From NCBI GenBank assembly GCA_014800535.1, contig JAAVFW010000001.1, positions 1 through 33,659 on the forward strand: a DNA stretch of 33,659 bases. The letters are read 5' to 3'. The translations under genes were made by a program, and so were the position numbers. This document shows positions 24,737-33,627 of this stretch, in pieces. Position 1 is the first letter of the stretch; every line of letters begins with the position of its first letter. Source of the stretch: Bacteroidales bacterium. Its GTDB lineage: Bacteria; Bacteroidota; Bacteroidia; Bacteroidales; Muribaculaceae. Below the pieces are notes generated by a model, which saw nothing but the letters and a program-made list of their open reading frames with translations, was not told the DNA's origin and did no database searches.

Positions 24737-25884
24737 AAACAAAGCAATTTTTCTTATATATTCTGCCACTCCTTATGGTCGCCACAAGTTGTCGTGATGA
24801 CGAACTTGTGGTGCCTACGGAGTATGAAATTGTGGGCGACGAGACCACAGAAGGCACAGTGCGCGGCTTTTATCTTGTCAACGAAGGGAACATGGGTTCC
24901 AATAAATGCACGTTGGATTATTACGACTATCACACCGGTCTATATTCCCGAAACTTCTATGCCGAGAAGAATCCGAATGTGATAAAGGAATTAGGCGATG
25001 TCGGTAATGACATCGGCATATATGGAAGCAAATTATATGTGGTGGTCAACTGTTCCCACAAGGTCGAGGTGCTTGATGCGCGCACCGGCGTAAGGGTTGG
25101 ACAGGTGGATATACCCAACTGCCGTTATGTAAGGTTTCATCGAGGCAAGGCATACGTCAGTTCATACGTCGGGCCGGTGCTGATAGATGCCAATGCTCCC
25201 AAAGGGGCGGTCTATGAGGTCGACACACTCTCGCTAAAGGTCACGCGGAAAGTCTCTGTGGGTTATCAGCCGGAGGAGATGGAGGTGGTCGACGACTACA
25301 TGTATGTTGCTAATTCGGGCGGTTATCGCGCCCCCAACTACGACAACACAGTGTCGGTCATTCAGATGGTCGACTTCAAGCAGGTGCGTCAGATTCCGGT
25401 GGGTATCAACCTCCACCGTCTGAAGAAAGACAGATATAACAAATTGTGGGTCACATCGCGCGGCGACTATCAAAGTCGTCCGTCGCGCCTGTATGTGATG
25501 CAGAAGAAGCCCGGATATAATGAAATGATAGTGACCGACACCATTCCTGTGGCATGCTCCAATATGGCTTTCTACGGAGATTACATGTATTATTACGCCA
25601 CTCAGTGGAACAATTATACTGCTTCAAACACAATCACTTACGGAGTGATCGACGTGCGCACAAAGGAGATAGTGTCAGATAATTTCATCACCGACGGCAC
25701 CGAGAAAGAGATTACGATTCCCTACGGAATTGCCGTCAACCCCGACACAGGCGATATTTTAGTGACCGACGCTAAGAATTATGTTTCATCCGGCACACTC
25801 TATTGTTTCACCCCTGACGGAAGGAAGAAATGGAGTGTCCGCACCGGAGATATTCCGGCTCATATCACATTTCTGACAAAATGA
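24733..25884 (+). CDS. btuG: BtuG-like surface beta-propeller lipoprotein
   Basis: The 383-residue product is a lipoprotein (lipobox ending at Cys20, followed by RDDE, an acidic signal that sends Bacteroidota lipoproteins to the cell surface). The rest is a YncE/DUF5074-like seven-bladed propeller (repeats such as GSKLYVVVNCSHKVEVLDA and DYMYVANSG). In Bacteroides, BtuG lipoproteins of this size and fold cap BtuB and bind B12 with very high affinity. Translational coupling to btuB and the upstream riboswitch strongly support the same role here. Identity was assigned by pattern and context, without an alignment. Confidence 0.85.
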   Translation: MKTKQFFLYILPLLMVATSCRDDELVVPTEYEIVGDETTEGTVRGFYLVNEGNMGSNKCTLDYYDYHTGLYSRNFYAEKNPNVIKELGDVGNDIGIYGSKLYVVVNCSHKVEVLDARTGVRVGQVDIPNCRYVRFHRGKAYVSSYVGPVLIDANAPKGAVYEVDTLSLKVTRKVSVGYQPEEMEVVDDYMYVANSGGYRAPNYDNTVSVIQMVDFKQVRQIPVGINLHRLKKDRYNKLWVTSRGDYQSRPSRLYVMQKKPGYNEMIVTDTIPVACSNMAFYGDYMYYYATQWNNYTASNTITYGVIDVRTKEIVSDNFITDGTEKEITIPYGIAVNPDTGDILVTDAKNYVSSGTLYCFTPDGRKKWSVRTGDIPAHITFLTK

Positions 25885-27074
25885 AGAAGATAGCTTTTGC
25901 CATAATCTCCGCCACATTGCTTTGCGGATGTTCCAATGAGATTCCGATGGTGAATCTCGGCATTGACGACACATATTACATTTCGCGCATGCAGAAGCTT
26001 GACTTGCATCCCGCCCTCACAGGCGATGAATATGAATGGTATGTCGACGGAGTGTGTGTAAGCCGCGAAAGAGACTACATTTTCCTTGCCGGAGAGGAGG
26101 GTGATTACCGTCTTGAACTGAAGATTAAGGACACGGAAACGCCCTACTACTTTACGTTTGATGTGCATGTGCTTCATGAAGAGATAGAATACAGTCCTTA
26201 CATTTCGAGGGTTTATGAATATTGTCCTGCCCCCGGACAGTTTATCAACGAGATGCCCCGGTATGAGGAAGGAGACACCTACGCCACCATACTTCAGAAG
26301 GCGGAAGAATCCATATCCGGCACAAACGACACGATGATAACGCTCGGAGGGTACGGCGGGTATGTGACGTTTGGATTTGACCACACCGTCATCAATGTGG
26401 CCGGTGAGAAAGACTTCAGGATATGGGGTAACTGTTTCTACGAGTTGCTTCAGCCCGATAAGAAAGGAGGGTCGGCGGAACCGGGAATAGTGATGGTGAG
26501 CTATGACACCAATTGCAACGGTATTCCCGACGATGAATGGTATGAGCTTGCAGGAAGCGAATATGATTCGGCACAGACCCGCCATGGGTATTCCATCACC
26601 TATCACCGGCCGAATCCCGACAGAGAGATTATCGGAGATGAAGATAACAGTCTGGATGATATTTTTTACATCGGTTGGACTGATAACGAAGGGAAAGAGG
26701 GGTATCTGCCGAAAAACATTTTCCACAAACAGGATTATTACCCGAAATGGATTGAAGACGACCACCTGACGTTTACAGGCACCTTGCTTCCCGACAATGC
26801 CGAAGACATAAGCGGCAACGGCAGTTACTACGTCTTATACAGTTACCCCTGGGGGTATGTCGACAATCATCCGAATGAATATGCCGACCTCAACTCATTC
26901 GACATTTCGTGGGCGGTTGATTCGGAAGGGCGTCATGTTGAGTTGCCCGGCATTGATTTCATCCGTGTCTACACCGGCTTGAACCAATATTGCGGATGGC
27001 TCGGCGAGACCTCCACCGAGCTGAGCCGGGCACAGGACCTCCACATATCACTGCCAACCCTTCCATCGCCCTGA
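25881..27074 (+). CDS. Lipoprotein of the cobalamin operon, PKD-like N-terminal domain
   Basis: The 397-residue product starts at the ATG at 25881 (MKKIAFAII...), overlapping btuG by 4 bases; a longer frame from 25830 would bury the signal. The lipobox ends at Cys17 (LLCGC). Residues about 35-110 resemble a PKD/Ig-like fold (YEWYVDG, GDYRLELKIKD). The remainder (TMITLGGYGGYVTFGFDH, VSYDTNCNGIPDDEWYELAG) is a family often annotated 'cell surface protein' and found in Bacteroidota cobalamin loci. It may be a second B12-handling surface protein in the position of BtuH-type helpers, but I cannot confirm that family. Confidence 0.75.
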   Translation: MKKIAFAIISATLLCGCSNEIPMVNLGIDDTYYISRMQKLDLHPALTGDEYEWYVDGVCVSRERDYIFLAGEEGDYRLELKIKDTETPYYFTFDVHVLHEEIEYSPYISRVYEYCPAPGQFINEMPRYEEGDTYATILQKAEESISGTNDTMITLGGYGGYVTFGFDHTVINVAGEKDFRIWGNCFYELLQPDKKGGSAEPGIVMVSYDTNCNGIPDDEWYELAGSEYDSAQTRHGYSITYHRPNPDREIIGDEDNSLDDIFYIGWTDNEGKEGYLPKNIFHKQDYYPKWIEDDHLTFTGTLLPDNAEDISGNGSYYVLYSYPWGYVDNHPNEYADLNSFDISWAVDSEGRHVELPGIDFIRVYTGLNQYCGWLGETSTELSRAQDLHISLPTLPSP

Positions 27075-27106
27075 CATAAATTAACCAACATCATAAATAA
27101 CCAAAC

Positions 27107-28063
27107 ATGAGAAAAAATCTACTCTCTTTCGCTATCGGATTATGTGTGCTGACAGTGTCGGCCCAGCCGATAGACTTCGACAAAATCCGGAGCTGGACCG
27201 GCAGCGGACCTAACCGCGCTGCGCTGGCAGTGATGAATGATGCCGGCGCTTCCGACCCCCATGTATATGTCTGGGGATTCCGTTGGGAAGACGGTGAAAA
27301 GCCCACCGGTGAGGATATGTTCAAGGCAATCTGTGCCAACAACGACAACCTCGTGCTCCTCACTCAGACCACCGGTCAGTATGGCTCGACCGTGTGCGGC
27401 ATCGGTGTAGGTAACGCCGAGGGACTGCTTCGCAACATCTATTTCGATTTTGAAAAAGCATTGGAATCGGAGTTTATCAACTTCGACTATTACAACACCA
27501 ACTCACTCTTCGGACAAACTGAGGCGCCCGGCGACGACACACCCCGTATATGCGGCGACGCGATAGAGTATGCCATTACATCCGGCAAACATTTCATTCA
27601 GCATCCACTCGACCAGCCCGCCTACGGCTATCCTGCATACGATTACGATTGCTGGGATCTTCATGATGAAGGGTGGGATTATGGCTGGTGGGCCTCCGCT
27701 TGGTATGCAGGTTACTGGAGTTACTGGACAATCAGCGGATCGAATCCCGAATGGATGTATAGCGGCACCGGATTCACCGGACGTCAGCTCAGCGACGGAT
27801 GTATCGACGGATGGTCGTTGACAATGTTTGAAAAACCTATGGTCGGCGGTGTGGGAGAAGGTGTTCCTCCTTCCGACGACGAGAGTGTCTACGTCTATTG
27901 TGAGCGTAACGAATCGACTGAAATCGCTGCAATCGAAGCTGAGGACAATACCCCGGAAGAGTATTACACATTGTCCGGACTACGCGTTGACTCTCGTAAC
28001 CTTGTGCCCGGCCTTTACATCGTGCGTAAAGGAATGTTGACAGAAAAAAGATTAATCCCTTAA
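27107..28063 (+). CDS. Secreted protein of the cobalamin operon with T9SS-like tail
   Basis: The 318-residue product has a signal peptide (cleavage near VSA-QPI), then a domain with SGPNRAALAVMND, HVYVWGFRWEDGE and TGEDMFKAICANND. The middle is rich in Trp, Tyr and Gly (DYGWWASAWYAGYWSYW). The last 40 residues (EYYTLSGLRV, PGLYIVRKG) fit a T9SS type A sorting domain. The N-terminal domain appears related to that of the next protein (residues about 30-90). Function unknown. An aromatic-rich segment in a B12 operon suggests a corrinoid- or tetrapyrrole-facing surface, which is speculation. Confidence 0.75.
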   Translation: MRKNLLSFAIGLCVLTVSAQPIDFDKIRSWTGSGPNRAALAVMNDAGASDPHVYVWGFRWEDGEKPTGEDMFKAICANNDNLVLLTQTTGQYGSTVCGIGVGNAEGLLRNIYFDFEKALESEFINFDYYNTNSLFGQTEAPGDDTPRICGDAIEYAITSGKHFIQHPLDQPAYGYPAYDYDCWDLHDEGWDYGWWASAWYAGYWSYWTISGSNPEWMYSGTGFTGRQLSDGCIDGWSLTMFEKPMVGGVGEGVPPSDDESVYVYCERNESTEIAAIEAEDNTPEEYYTLSGLRVDSRNLVPGLYIVRKGMLTEKRLIP

Positions 28064-28082
28064 ACCAATTATAATTACACAA

Positions 28083-31000
28083 ATGAAAAAACTGTTCTTA
28101 ATGCTTGGCGCCTCGGTTCTGAGTCTGTCAGGCATGGCGGCAGGGACACCAGACCTGTCGAAAGTGCGCTTCACCGTGGGGGAAGGTGACAATACCTATC
28201 TGCTCGTGATGCGTTATGACGTGCCGGCGCGCATGGATAATTTTGTCTATGCCATCAAGTCGGACAATGAGAATCTCACCGCGATAGAGGCTCTTACCAT
28301 GTTGAAGGATGCCGACGATCGCATGGTTGTTGACATCAACGGCGACGAAGCCGTTATCAGTGTCGACCTCAATGGCGACTCAAAGACGGAGTTTGACGAT
28401 ACGGACATCAAGGATGTAAGGGTTGTTGCTGTCAGCGGCAATACACTCGCCTCTGACGGCACTACAAAAGTGCTGACCCTCTCGGAAGATGGTGAGGATG
28501 CTTCTCATGCCGACTACTTCTTCTACATTCCGCAGCCCGGAGAGGAGGGTGTATGGATTCCTGACGAAATGACGGTTAAACTGAGCGATGCCGGCACCGT
28601 ACTCCCCTGCTTCGCGCAAGTGCCCGACGGCCAACTTAATTCCCCTACCAACTGGCAGGCATCAACGAGCAATACCAGTTATCGTCTGGACCGCTCCAAA
28701 ATCATCACTCCTTACACGCTGGTTGAAGGAACCTACAACGCGATGCCTACCTTTGTCGGCGCCACCGGCACGACGTATGTGCGTTATCGCCCGCAGAGGG
28801 TTGGTGCATACACTTACTACGAGAGTAACTGGATGACCTTCAATATTGAAGCTCCCGAAAACCCTATTACCTCCATCACCATGAAGGAGAGTAATGTGAC
28901 CTCCGGACTTAACAAGGAAGTGCAGTTTGAGTTTACCTACGAGCCGGAAGATGCAACTTACACCGCTGTCGGTGCAAAGGTCGAGGATGCAGCATTAGCG
29001 TCTTATACCACCGCAGCAGGTCTGAAAACCAAGACTCAGGAGGGTGAGACAAAGGTAACTATCTATAGTCTGAATGACGAGAGCGTATCGGCTGACTTCA
29101 CTCTGACTTGTAAACTTGAGAACCCTGTGACAGATGTCAACTTCGGTCCCGGCACTGAAAACGGCGTAATCAATGTCTATGTAAAGCAGCTTATCGGACT
29201 CCGCCCGGTTGTATCTCCTGATAATGCCGACATTAAGGATGTGACAATAACCCTGTCGGGCAACGGCACAACAAGAGATGATATGACCTGCTCGACCTAC
29301 AGAGTGAACTGGTGGGATAATGACCGCAACACAGAGCGGTTCTATGAGCTATCCGGTCATCGCCCTACAGGCGACACTCCTGCCAAGTTGAAAGTGACCT
29401 CGGCAGACGGCTCTTTTGATAGAGAGTTTGTGGTGAATGTGCTTGAAAGCGACCGTACACCTATCGAGGGAGGATACACAGAAGGCACAATAATCCTTAA
29501 TGAAGAATGGTTCGGCCACACAAACGGCGGTCTGAACTATGTGACTCCCGACAACGAGGTTATCTATCAGGCTTACGAGCGAGAGAATCCCGGAGAATCG
29601 TTTGGATGTACCTCTCAGTATGGCGCCATCTGGAACGACAAGCTGATTGTTATTTCAAAGCAGCCTGCCGACGGCGGTGATGTGCTCCCGGGCGGAGGTT
29701 GCGTTGTGATTGCCGATGCCAAGACCATGAAGAAGATCGGCGGTTACTATAACCGTCCCACCTACGACGGTCAGATGGGCGACGGACGTGCGGTTGCCGG
29801 TGCGACAGAAGATAAAATCTACGTTACGACAAGCAACGGCATTTACGTCATGGACATCTCCGATGTAGAGAATCCTGAAGTGACCGGACATCTTGCGGGC
29901 AGCGGAAGCACCGACCTTTACAGCGGTCAGGTTGGCGACATCATCAATGGAGGCCGATATGTCTATGCCGTTATGCAGAACACCGGTATTCTCTGCATCG
30001 ACCCTCTGACCGATAAAATAGTAAAAACCTTTGACGATGCAAAGGTCGAGGGTGTGACACAGACAACCGACGGCACCGTATGGTATGCGACAATAGCCGA
30101 CGGTCATTCTGTTTTTGTCGGAATTGACCCTGAGACACTTGAAGAGACATACCGCATAGATATGCCTGCTGAGATGGGTACGGTTGCCTGCGGTTGGGGT
30201 GCTTGGCGTTCGGCAGCTTTCAAGGGAGACCACACCACAGGTAATCTTTGGTTTGCGACTGGAGGAGGTGCTATTGTAGGAGGAGGTTCAGAATATTACT
30301 GCTTCAACCCCAAAACCGACGACCCGGCCACTATCAAACCCTTCTTCTCGCTTGCAGGTCTTAAGGGTGTTAACGGTTTCGGCGAAGAAGTAGAACAGAT
30401 GAACTACGGCACCTCTCTTTATGACCCCCGCAACAACCGTCTGATTGTGATGACCACACGAAAAGGGGCTGCCAGCGGTCAGTATCGCGACCATTGGTTG
30501 CACTATGTGGATGGTACATCGGCAGAAATCACACGCACCTTCAAGCTCACACCCTACTACTGGTTCCAGGCGCTACCTATCCTCCCCGACAAATACGACG
30601 CAGTTATCGACATTAATGAAGAGATGACAGTGCCGTTTGGTGGAGGTGATAAGGTGATAGATCTCGCTGAGGTTGTAAAAGACCCGGATGGTATCGACGC
30701 CAATATCCGCATTTCGCTTCTCGATGCTCCTGCTATGCTTGTCGACAGCGACGAAGATTCGGAGCTTGACAAGGTGGCGGAAGTGACACTTGAGGATAAG
30801 ACACTGACCATATCGCCCAAGAAGGTCGGTGTGCATACATTCACACTTGCAGCGCAGTCAAACGGACGCACTGTTAGCAAGACCATCAATGTCAAGGTTG
30901 ACGACGTTCAGACCGGAATCGATGAAGTTTCCGGAAATGCAGGCTTAATCAAATGCGACGGAAGAAGAGTTTATCTCACCGGTTTTGCCGGTCATAACAT

Positions 31001-31142
31001 CCGTATTTACAATGTGGCGGGTGAGCAGATTAACACCTTCGACGTGGATTGCGATGATTATGTGTTTGATTTCGGTGGTCACAGCGGAGTCTATATCCTC
31101 CACTCTGACAATAATCACAGTGCCAAGGTGATCATACGATGA
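28083..31142 (+). CDS. Large secreted multidomain protein with BtuG-like propeller and T9SS-like tail
   Basis: The 1019-residue product has a signal peptide (MKKLFLMLGASVLSL...), an N-terminal domain like that of the preceding protein, several Ig-like segments with Val/Thr-rich strands (residues about 175-460), then a DUF5074-type propeller from about residue 470 (GTIILNEEWFGHTNGGLNYV, CTSQYGAIWNDKLIVISKQ, VVIADAKTMKKIGG). A cadherin/Ig-like domain follows and the last 75 residues resemble a T9SS sorting domain. The propeller part is clearly paralogous to the protein encoded next. It lies 19 bases after the previous gene and overlaps the next by 4. Confidence 0.78.
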   Translation: MKKLFLMLGASVLSLSGMAAGTPDLSKVRFTVGEGDNTYLLVMRYDVPARMDNFVYAIKSDNENLTAIEALTMLKDADDRMVVDINGDEAVISVDLNGDSKTEFDDTDIKDVRVVAVSGNTLASDGTTKVLTLSEDGEDASHADYFFYIPQPGEEGVWIPDEMTVKLSDAGTVLPCFAQVPDGQLNSPTNWQASTSNTSYRLDRSKIITPYTLVEGTYNAMPTFVGATGTTYVRYRPQRVGAYTYYESNWMTFNIEAPENPITSITMKESNVTSGLNKEVQFEFTYEPEDATYTAVGAKVEDAALASYTTAAGLKTKTQEGETKVTIYSLNDESVSADFTLTCKLENPVTDVNFGPGTENGVINVYVKQLIGLRPVVSPDNADIKDVTITLSGNGTTRDDMTCSTYRVNWWDNDRNTERFYELSGHRPTGDTPAKLKVTSADGSFDREFVVNVLESDRTPIEGGYTEGTIILNEEWFGHTNGGLNYVTPDNEVIYQAYERENPGESFGCTSQYGAIWNDKLIVISKQPADGGDVLPGGGCVVIADAKTMKKIGGYYNRPTYDGQMGDGRAVAGATEDKIYVTTSNGIYVMDISDVENPEVTGHLAGSGSTDLYSGQVGDIINGGRYVYAVMQNTGILCIDPLTDKIVKTFDDAKVEGVTQTTDGTVWYATIADGHSVFVGIDPETLEETYRIDMPAEMGTVACGWGAWRSAAFKGDHTTGNLWFATGGGAIVGGGSEYYCFNPKTDDPATIKPFFSLAGLKGVNGFGEEVEQMNYGTSLYDPRNNRLIVMTTRKGAASGQYRDHWLHYVDGTSAEITRTFKLTPYYWFQALPILPDKYDAVIDINEEMTVPFGGGDKVIDLAEVVKDPDGIDANIRISLLDAPAMLVDSDEDSELDKVAEVTLEDKTLTISPKKVGVHTFTLAAQSNGRTVSKTINVKVDDVQTGIDEVSGNAGLIKCDGRRVYLTGFAGHNIRIYNVAGEQINTFDVDCDDYVFDFGGHSGVYILHSDNNHSAKVIIR

Positions 31143-32548
31143 TTCAGCGGACTTTAATCAAAATATCTGTTTTTCTGGCGGCAATGACTTCGGTCGTTGC
31201 CGCTCAGGAAGCGGATTATACCCAAGGAATTATATGGGTGAATGAAGACTGGTATGGACATCAGAACTCTACGGTGAATTATCTTATGCCCGATGCTCCG
31301 GACGGTGATTTCTGGAAATATCGGATAATTCAGACAGAGAATCCCGGAAAAGAACTCGGATGCACCAATCAGTACGGCACTATATGGCACGACCGATTGT
31401 ATCTGATAGCAAAACAGGAGAAAGACCCCGGAGCGACAATAACCGGCGGACGAATCACTGTGGCAGATGCCAAGACAATGAAAATCCTGCATCAGCAGAG
31501 TCTTATTGACCCGTCAGGTGCGCAATGCGACGGCAGAGGATTTATCGGTGTCGACGAGCATAAGGGTTATATCTCATCGAGCAATGGAGTGTGGATTTTC
31601 AATCTTGACGATTACACCGTTGACGGACAGGTTGAGGGTTCGGCAAATCCAAATTCCGGAGGAGACAACGACAAACCGAATACAGACCCGACCGGCTCGC
31701 TTTATCACGGACAATCGGGAATGATGGTCGCAGCCGAAGGAAAAATCTTTGTGGCGCATCAGCAGTACGGATTGCTTGTGGTTGACCCTGAGCAGGACAA
31801 GGTGACCGATGTCATCTCAATGGATATTGTCAAGGAAGGGGCCGGCATCGGTTCGATAGTGAAATCGAAGGATGGTTTTCTATGGTTGTCGGTTGCAAAA
31901 AATGTGCAAGGCACAGGTGCCACACTGAATAATATCGTGCGGGTTGACCCTGCTACTCTTTCCTGCGAAGTGGTGGATATTTCTGAAGATATGTATCCCC
32001 CCTCCAACTCATGGTATGCGTGGACACCCGATGCGTTTGTGGCCTCGACCGTGCAGAACTGTCTTTACTGGAAAGGGGGACCCAACAGATGGTTCACAGG
32101 CACTAAGATTTATAAATTTGATTGCGACACCCGTGAGCAGTCTCTGTTTATAGACCTGGAAGAGGAGGGTGCCAACTGGAAGCTATATGGATGTGCTCTC
32201 GGTGTGCATCCGGTTACGGATGAACTTTACATGGCGCTTTATCATGAGTTCGGCACTCCGACTTATATCACCCGTCGTTATTCTCCGAGCGGAGAAAAGA
32301 TGCGCGACTATGATATGATAATGAACTATTGGTTTCCGTCATTACCTATCTTCCCACAGGCACAAGGCAGTGGAGACACAGGGGTAGAGAGCGTTATTAG
32401 TGAAGAGATTGCCGACTTAGGCACACTCTATAATCTGCAAGGGAATATCATAAAGCTCAATGTGGAATATGGAGCATGGAGCGGATTGGATTCCGGCATC
32501 TATATATGGAAAAGTGAGCAGACGACCAATAAGATATTTATTCCTTAA
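31139..32548 (+). CDS. Secreted DUF5074-type propeller protein with T9SS-like tail
   Basis: The 469-residue product has a signal peptide (cleavage near VAA-QEA), then a propeller that shares with the previous protein the segments IIWVNEDWYGHQNS, NPGKELGCTNQYGTIWHDRLYLIAKQ and ITVADAKTMKI. The last 45 residues (LYNLQGNIIKL, GIYIW) fit a T9SS tail. It has no lipobox, so unlike BtuG it would be anchored or released through T9SS. It starts in the ATGA overlap with the previous gene and its stop overlaps the convergent dtd remnant by 11 bases. Probably binds or relays corrinoids, by analogy with BtuG. Confidence 0.78.
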   Translation: MIQRTLIKISVFLAAMTSVVAAQEADYTQGIIWVNEDWYGHQNSTVNYLMPDAPDGDFWKYRIIQTENPGKELGCTNQYGTIWHDRLYLIAKQEKDPGATITGGRITVADAKTMKILHQQSLIDPSGAQCDGRGFIGVDEHKGYISSSNGVWIFNLDDYTVDGQVEGSANPNSGGDNDKPNTDPTGSLYHGQSGMMVAAEGKIFVAHQQYGLLVVDPEQDKVTDVISMDIVKEGAGIGSIVKSKDGFLWLSVAKNVQGTGATLNNIVRVDPATLSCEVVDISEDMYPPSNSWYAWTPDAFVASTVQNCLYWKGGPNRWFTGTKIYKFDCDTREQSLFIDLEEEGANWKLYGCALGVHPVTDELYMALYHEFGTPTYITRRYSPSGEKMRDYDMIMNYWFPSLPIFPQAQGSGDTGVESVISEEIADLGTLYNLQGNIIKLNVEYGAWSGLDSGIYIWKSEQTTNKIFIP

Positions 32549-33282
32549 GACGAGAATCGATAATAATGGTGACAGGACCGTCGTTGATAAGTTCCACTTG
32601 CATGTCGGCACCGAAGACGCCCTTGGCAGCGGATTTGCCGGTGGCAGAAGAAATTTTTTCGCAAAAGAGTTCATAAAGCGGTATGGCAACGTCATGACCT
32701 GCGGCGTGAATATAGCTCGGACGATTCCCTTTCTTTAGACCCCGTTCCCCAATATTTGTTAATGCTGAGGTCGCATATCTCCGAGGGATTTTTGTGATGG
32801 AACGAAGGAGCGATGGGGTTCCATCGTGACTGAGTGACAGCACAAAAAGCACCGGAGAGATGCGCTGGTGGGTAGTGTGGCATAAATTACCATCGCCTCG
32901 GCCAATCGTCACGCATCTGTGTCCGCTTGTTTCGGTCACGATGGAACCCCATCGCTCCCTCACTGCGCGAACACATCTGCATAACGCTTGACCGCCTCAG
33001 CATCAACAAATATTGGGGAACGGGGTCTTATGACGCAGTGAGAGTGAACTGACTGACAGCCATCACCTCACCGTCGACATCTTTCACCGACAGGTTCATC
33101 ACACCATTTTCATCCGGGAAGATACGCATTCCGGCAGTTTTCGCAACGAGCCAATCGACGTCTGCCGGGGTGTCTCCCTCCGCCACACCGACCAGAATCA
33201 TAAGCCCCCGACCGATCTGACTGTGCAGATTGCCGTCAATACTGACCGACGCCCTGCTTACTCTCTGAATTACCAATCTCAT
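32538..33282 (-). pseudogene. dtd: D-aminoacyl-tRNA deacylase, split by a MITE-like element
   Basis: The first 84 residues (33282 down to 33028) match Dtd from MRLVIQRVSRASVSIDG to the catalytic SQFTL motif, then a TAA stop arises at the element edge. The rest of the protein, KKGNRPSYI to the second catalytic motif NDGPVT and the C-terminus, is encoded from 32735 to 32538. The two parts add up to about 150 residues, the normal Dtd length. The element at 32738-33027 lies between the two motifs, so no active enzyme can be made from either part alone. Dtd removes D-amino acids and glycine wrongly attached to tRNA; loss is tolerated if another deacylase exists. Confidence 0.9.
32738..33027. mobile_element. 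290-base MITE-like element in dtd
   Basis: The ends are perfect 23-base inverted repeats (32738-32760 and 33005-33027, beginning GACCCCGTTCCCC), extending to 33 bases with one mismatch. Inside is a second perfect inverted repeat of 24 bases (32807-32830 and 32935-32958, containing GATGGGGTTCCATC). TTA flanks the element on both sides (32735-32737 and 33028-33030), consistent with a 3-base target duplication. No transposase is encoded, so it must be moved in trans. Whole-element folding gives a long hairpin. Confidence 0.88.
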
Positions 33283-33376
33283 AGTAACAATAGTAGATAA
33301 AAATTCTGATTATCCCTCCCCTCCCCTCCCTCTCTCACTCCGGTGAGGAGTTGGGAGCGAGGAGGTATAAAAATGA

Positions 33377-33406
33377 AAGCGGAAGTGAAATTTTTCACTT
33401 CCGCTT
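33377..33406 (-). terminator. Terminator of the tRNA-Val pair
   Basis: A perfect 14-base inverted repeat (33377-33390 with 33393-33406), followed on the minus strand by TCATTTTTATA. It lies directly after the 3' end of the second-transcribed tRNA-Val. The C/T-rich stretch at 33314-33340 towards dtd has no visible function. Confidence 0.8.
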
Positions 33407-33408
33407 CG

Positions 33409-33483
33409 TGGGCGATTACGGATTCGAACCGCAGACCCTCTGCTTGTAAGGCAGACGCTCTAAACCAGCTGAGCTAATCGCCC
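33409..33483 (-). tRNA. tRNA-Val (anticodon TAC), copy 2
   Basis: The cloverleaf has acceptor stem GGGCGAT/ATCGCCC, anticodon stem TCTGC/GCAGA with loop CTTACAA (anticodon TAC, Val) and T arm with GGTTCGAATCC, 75 bases with discriminator A. CCA is not encoded. Sequence identical to the copy at 33510-33584. Confidence 0.94.
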
Positions 33484-33509
33484 GAAATTGGGGTTGAATT
33501 TTCAATAGG

Positions 33510-33584
33510 TGGGCGATTACGGATTCGAACCGCAGACCCTCTGCTTGTAAGGCAGACGCTCTAAACCAGCTGAGCTAATCGCCC
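33510..33584 (-). tRNA. tRNA-Val (anticodon TAC), copy 1
   Basis: Same cloverleaf and anticodon as its neighbour; the two are separated by 26 bases and read from the promoter at 33596-33627, so they form a two-gene tRNA operon. Confidence 0.94.
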
Positions 33585-33595
33585 TATTGCGAGTG

Positions 33596-33627
33596 CAAAG
33601 TTAGAACTTTTTTTCTATCCGTGCAAA
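33596..33627 (-). promoter_or_regulatory. tRNA-Val operon promoter
   Basis: On the minus strand TTTG (33624-33627), 20 bases, TAACTTTG (33596-33603), then GCACTCGCAA, nearly the same downstream motif as at tRNA-Lys. It starts about 12 bases before the first tRNA. Confidence 0.8.

Noticed and set aside
25860..26765. A 301-codon minus-strand frame inside the cobalamin operon
   Set aside because: It lies wholly opposite the lipoprotein gene at 25881-27074, with no promoter or recognisable domain.
32692..32883. Short minus-strand frame within the MITE-like element as a transposase
   Set aside because: It has only 63 codons, overlaps the terminal and inner inverted repeats and part of dtd, and shows no transposase motif.
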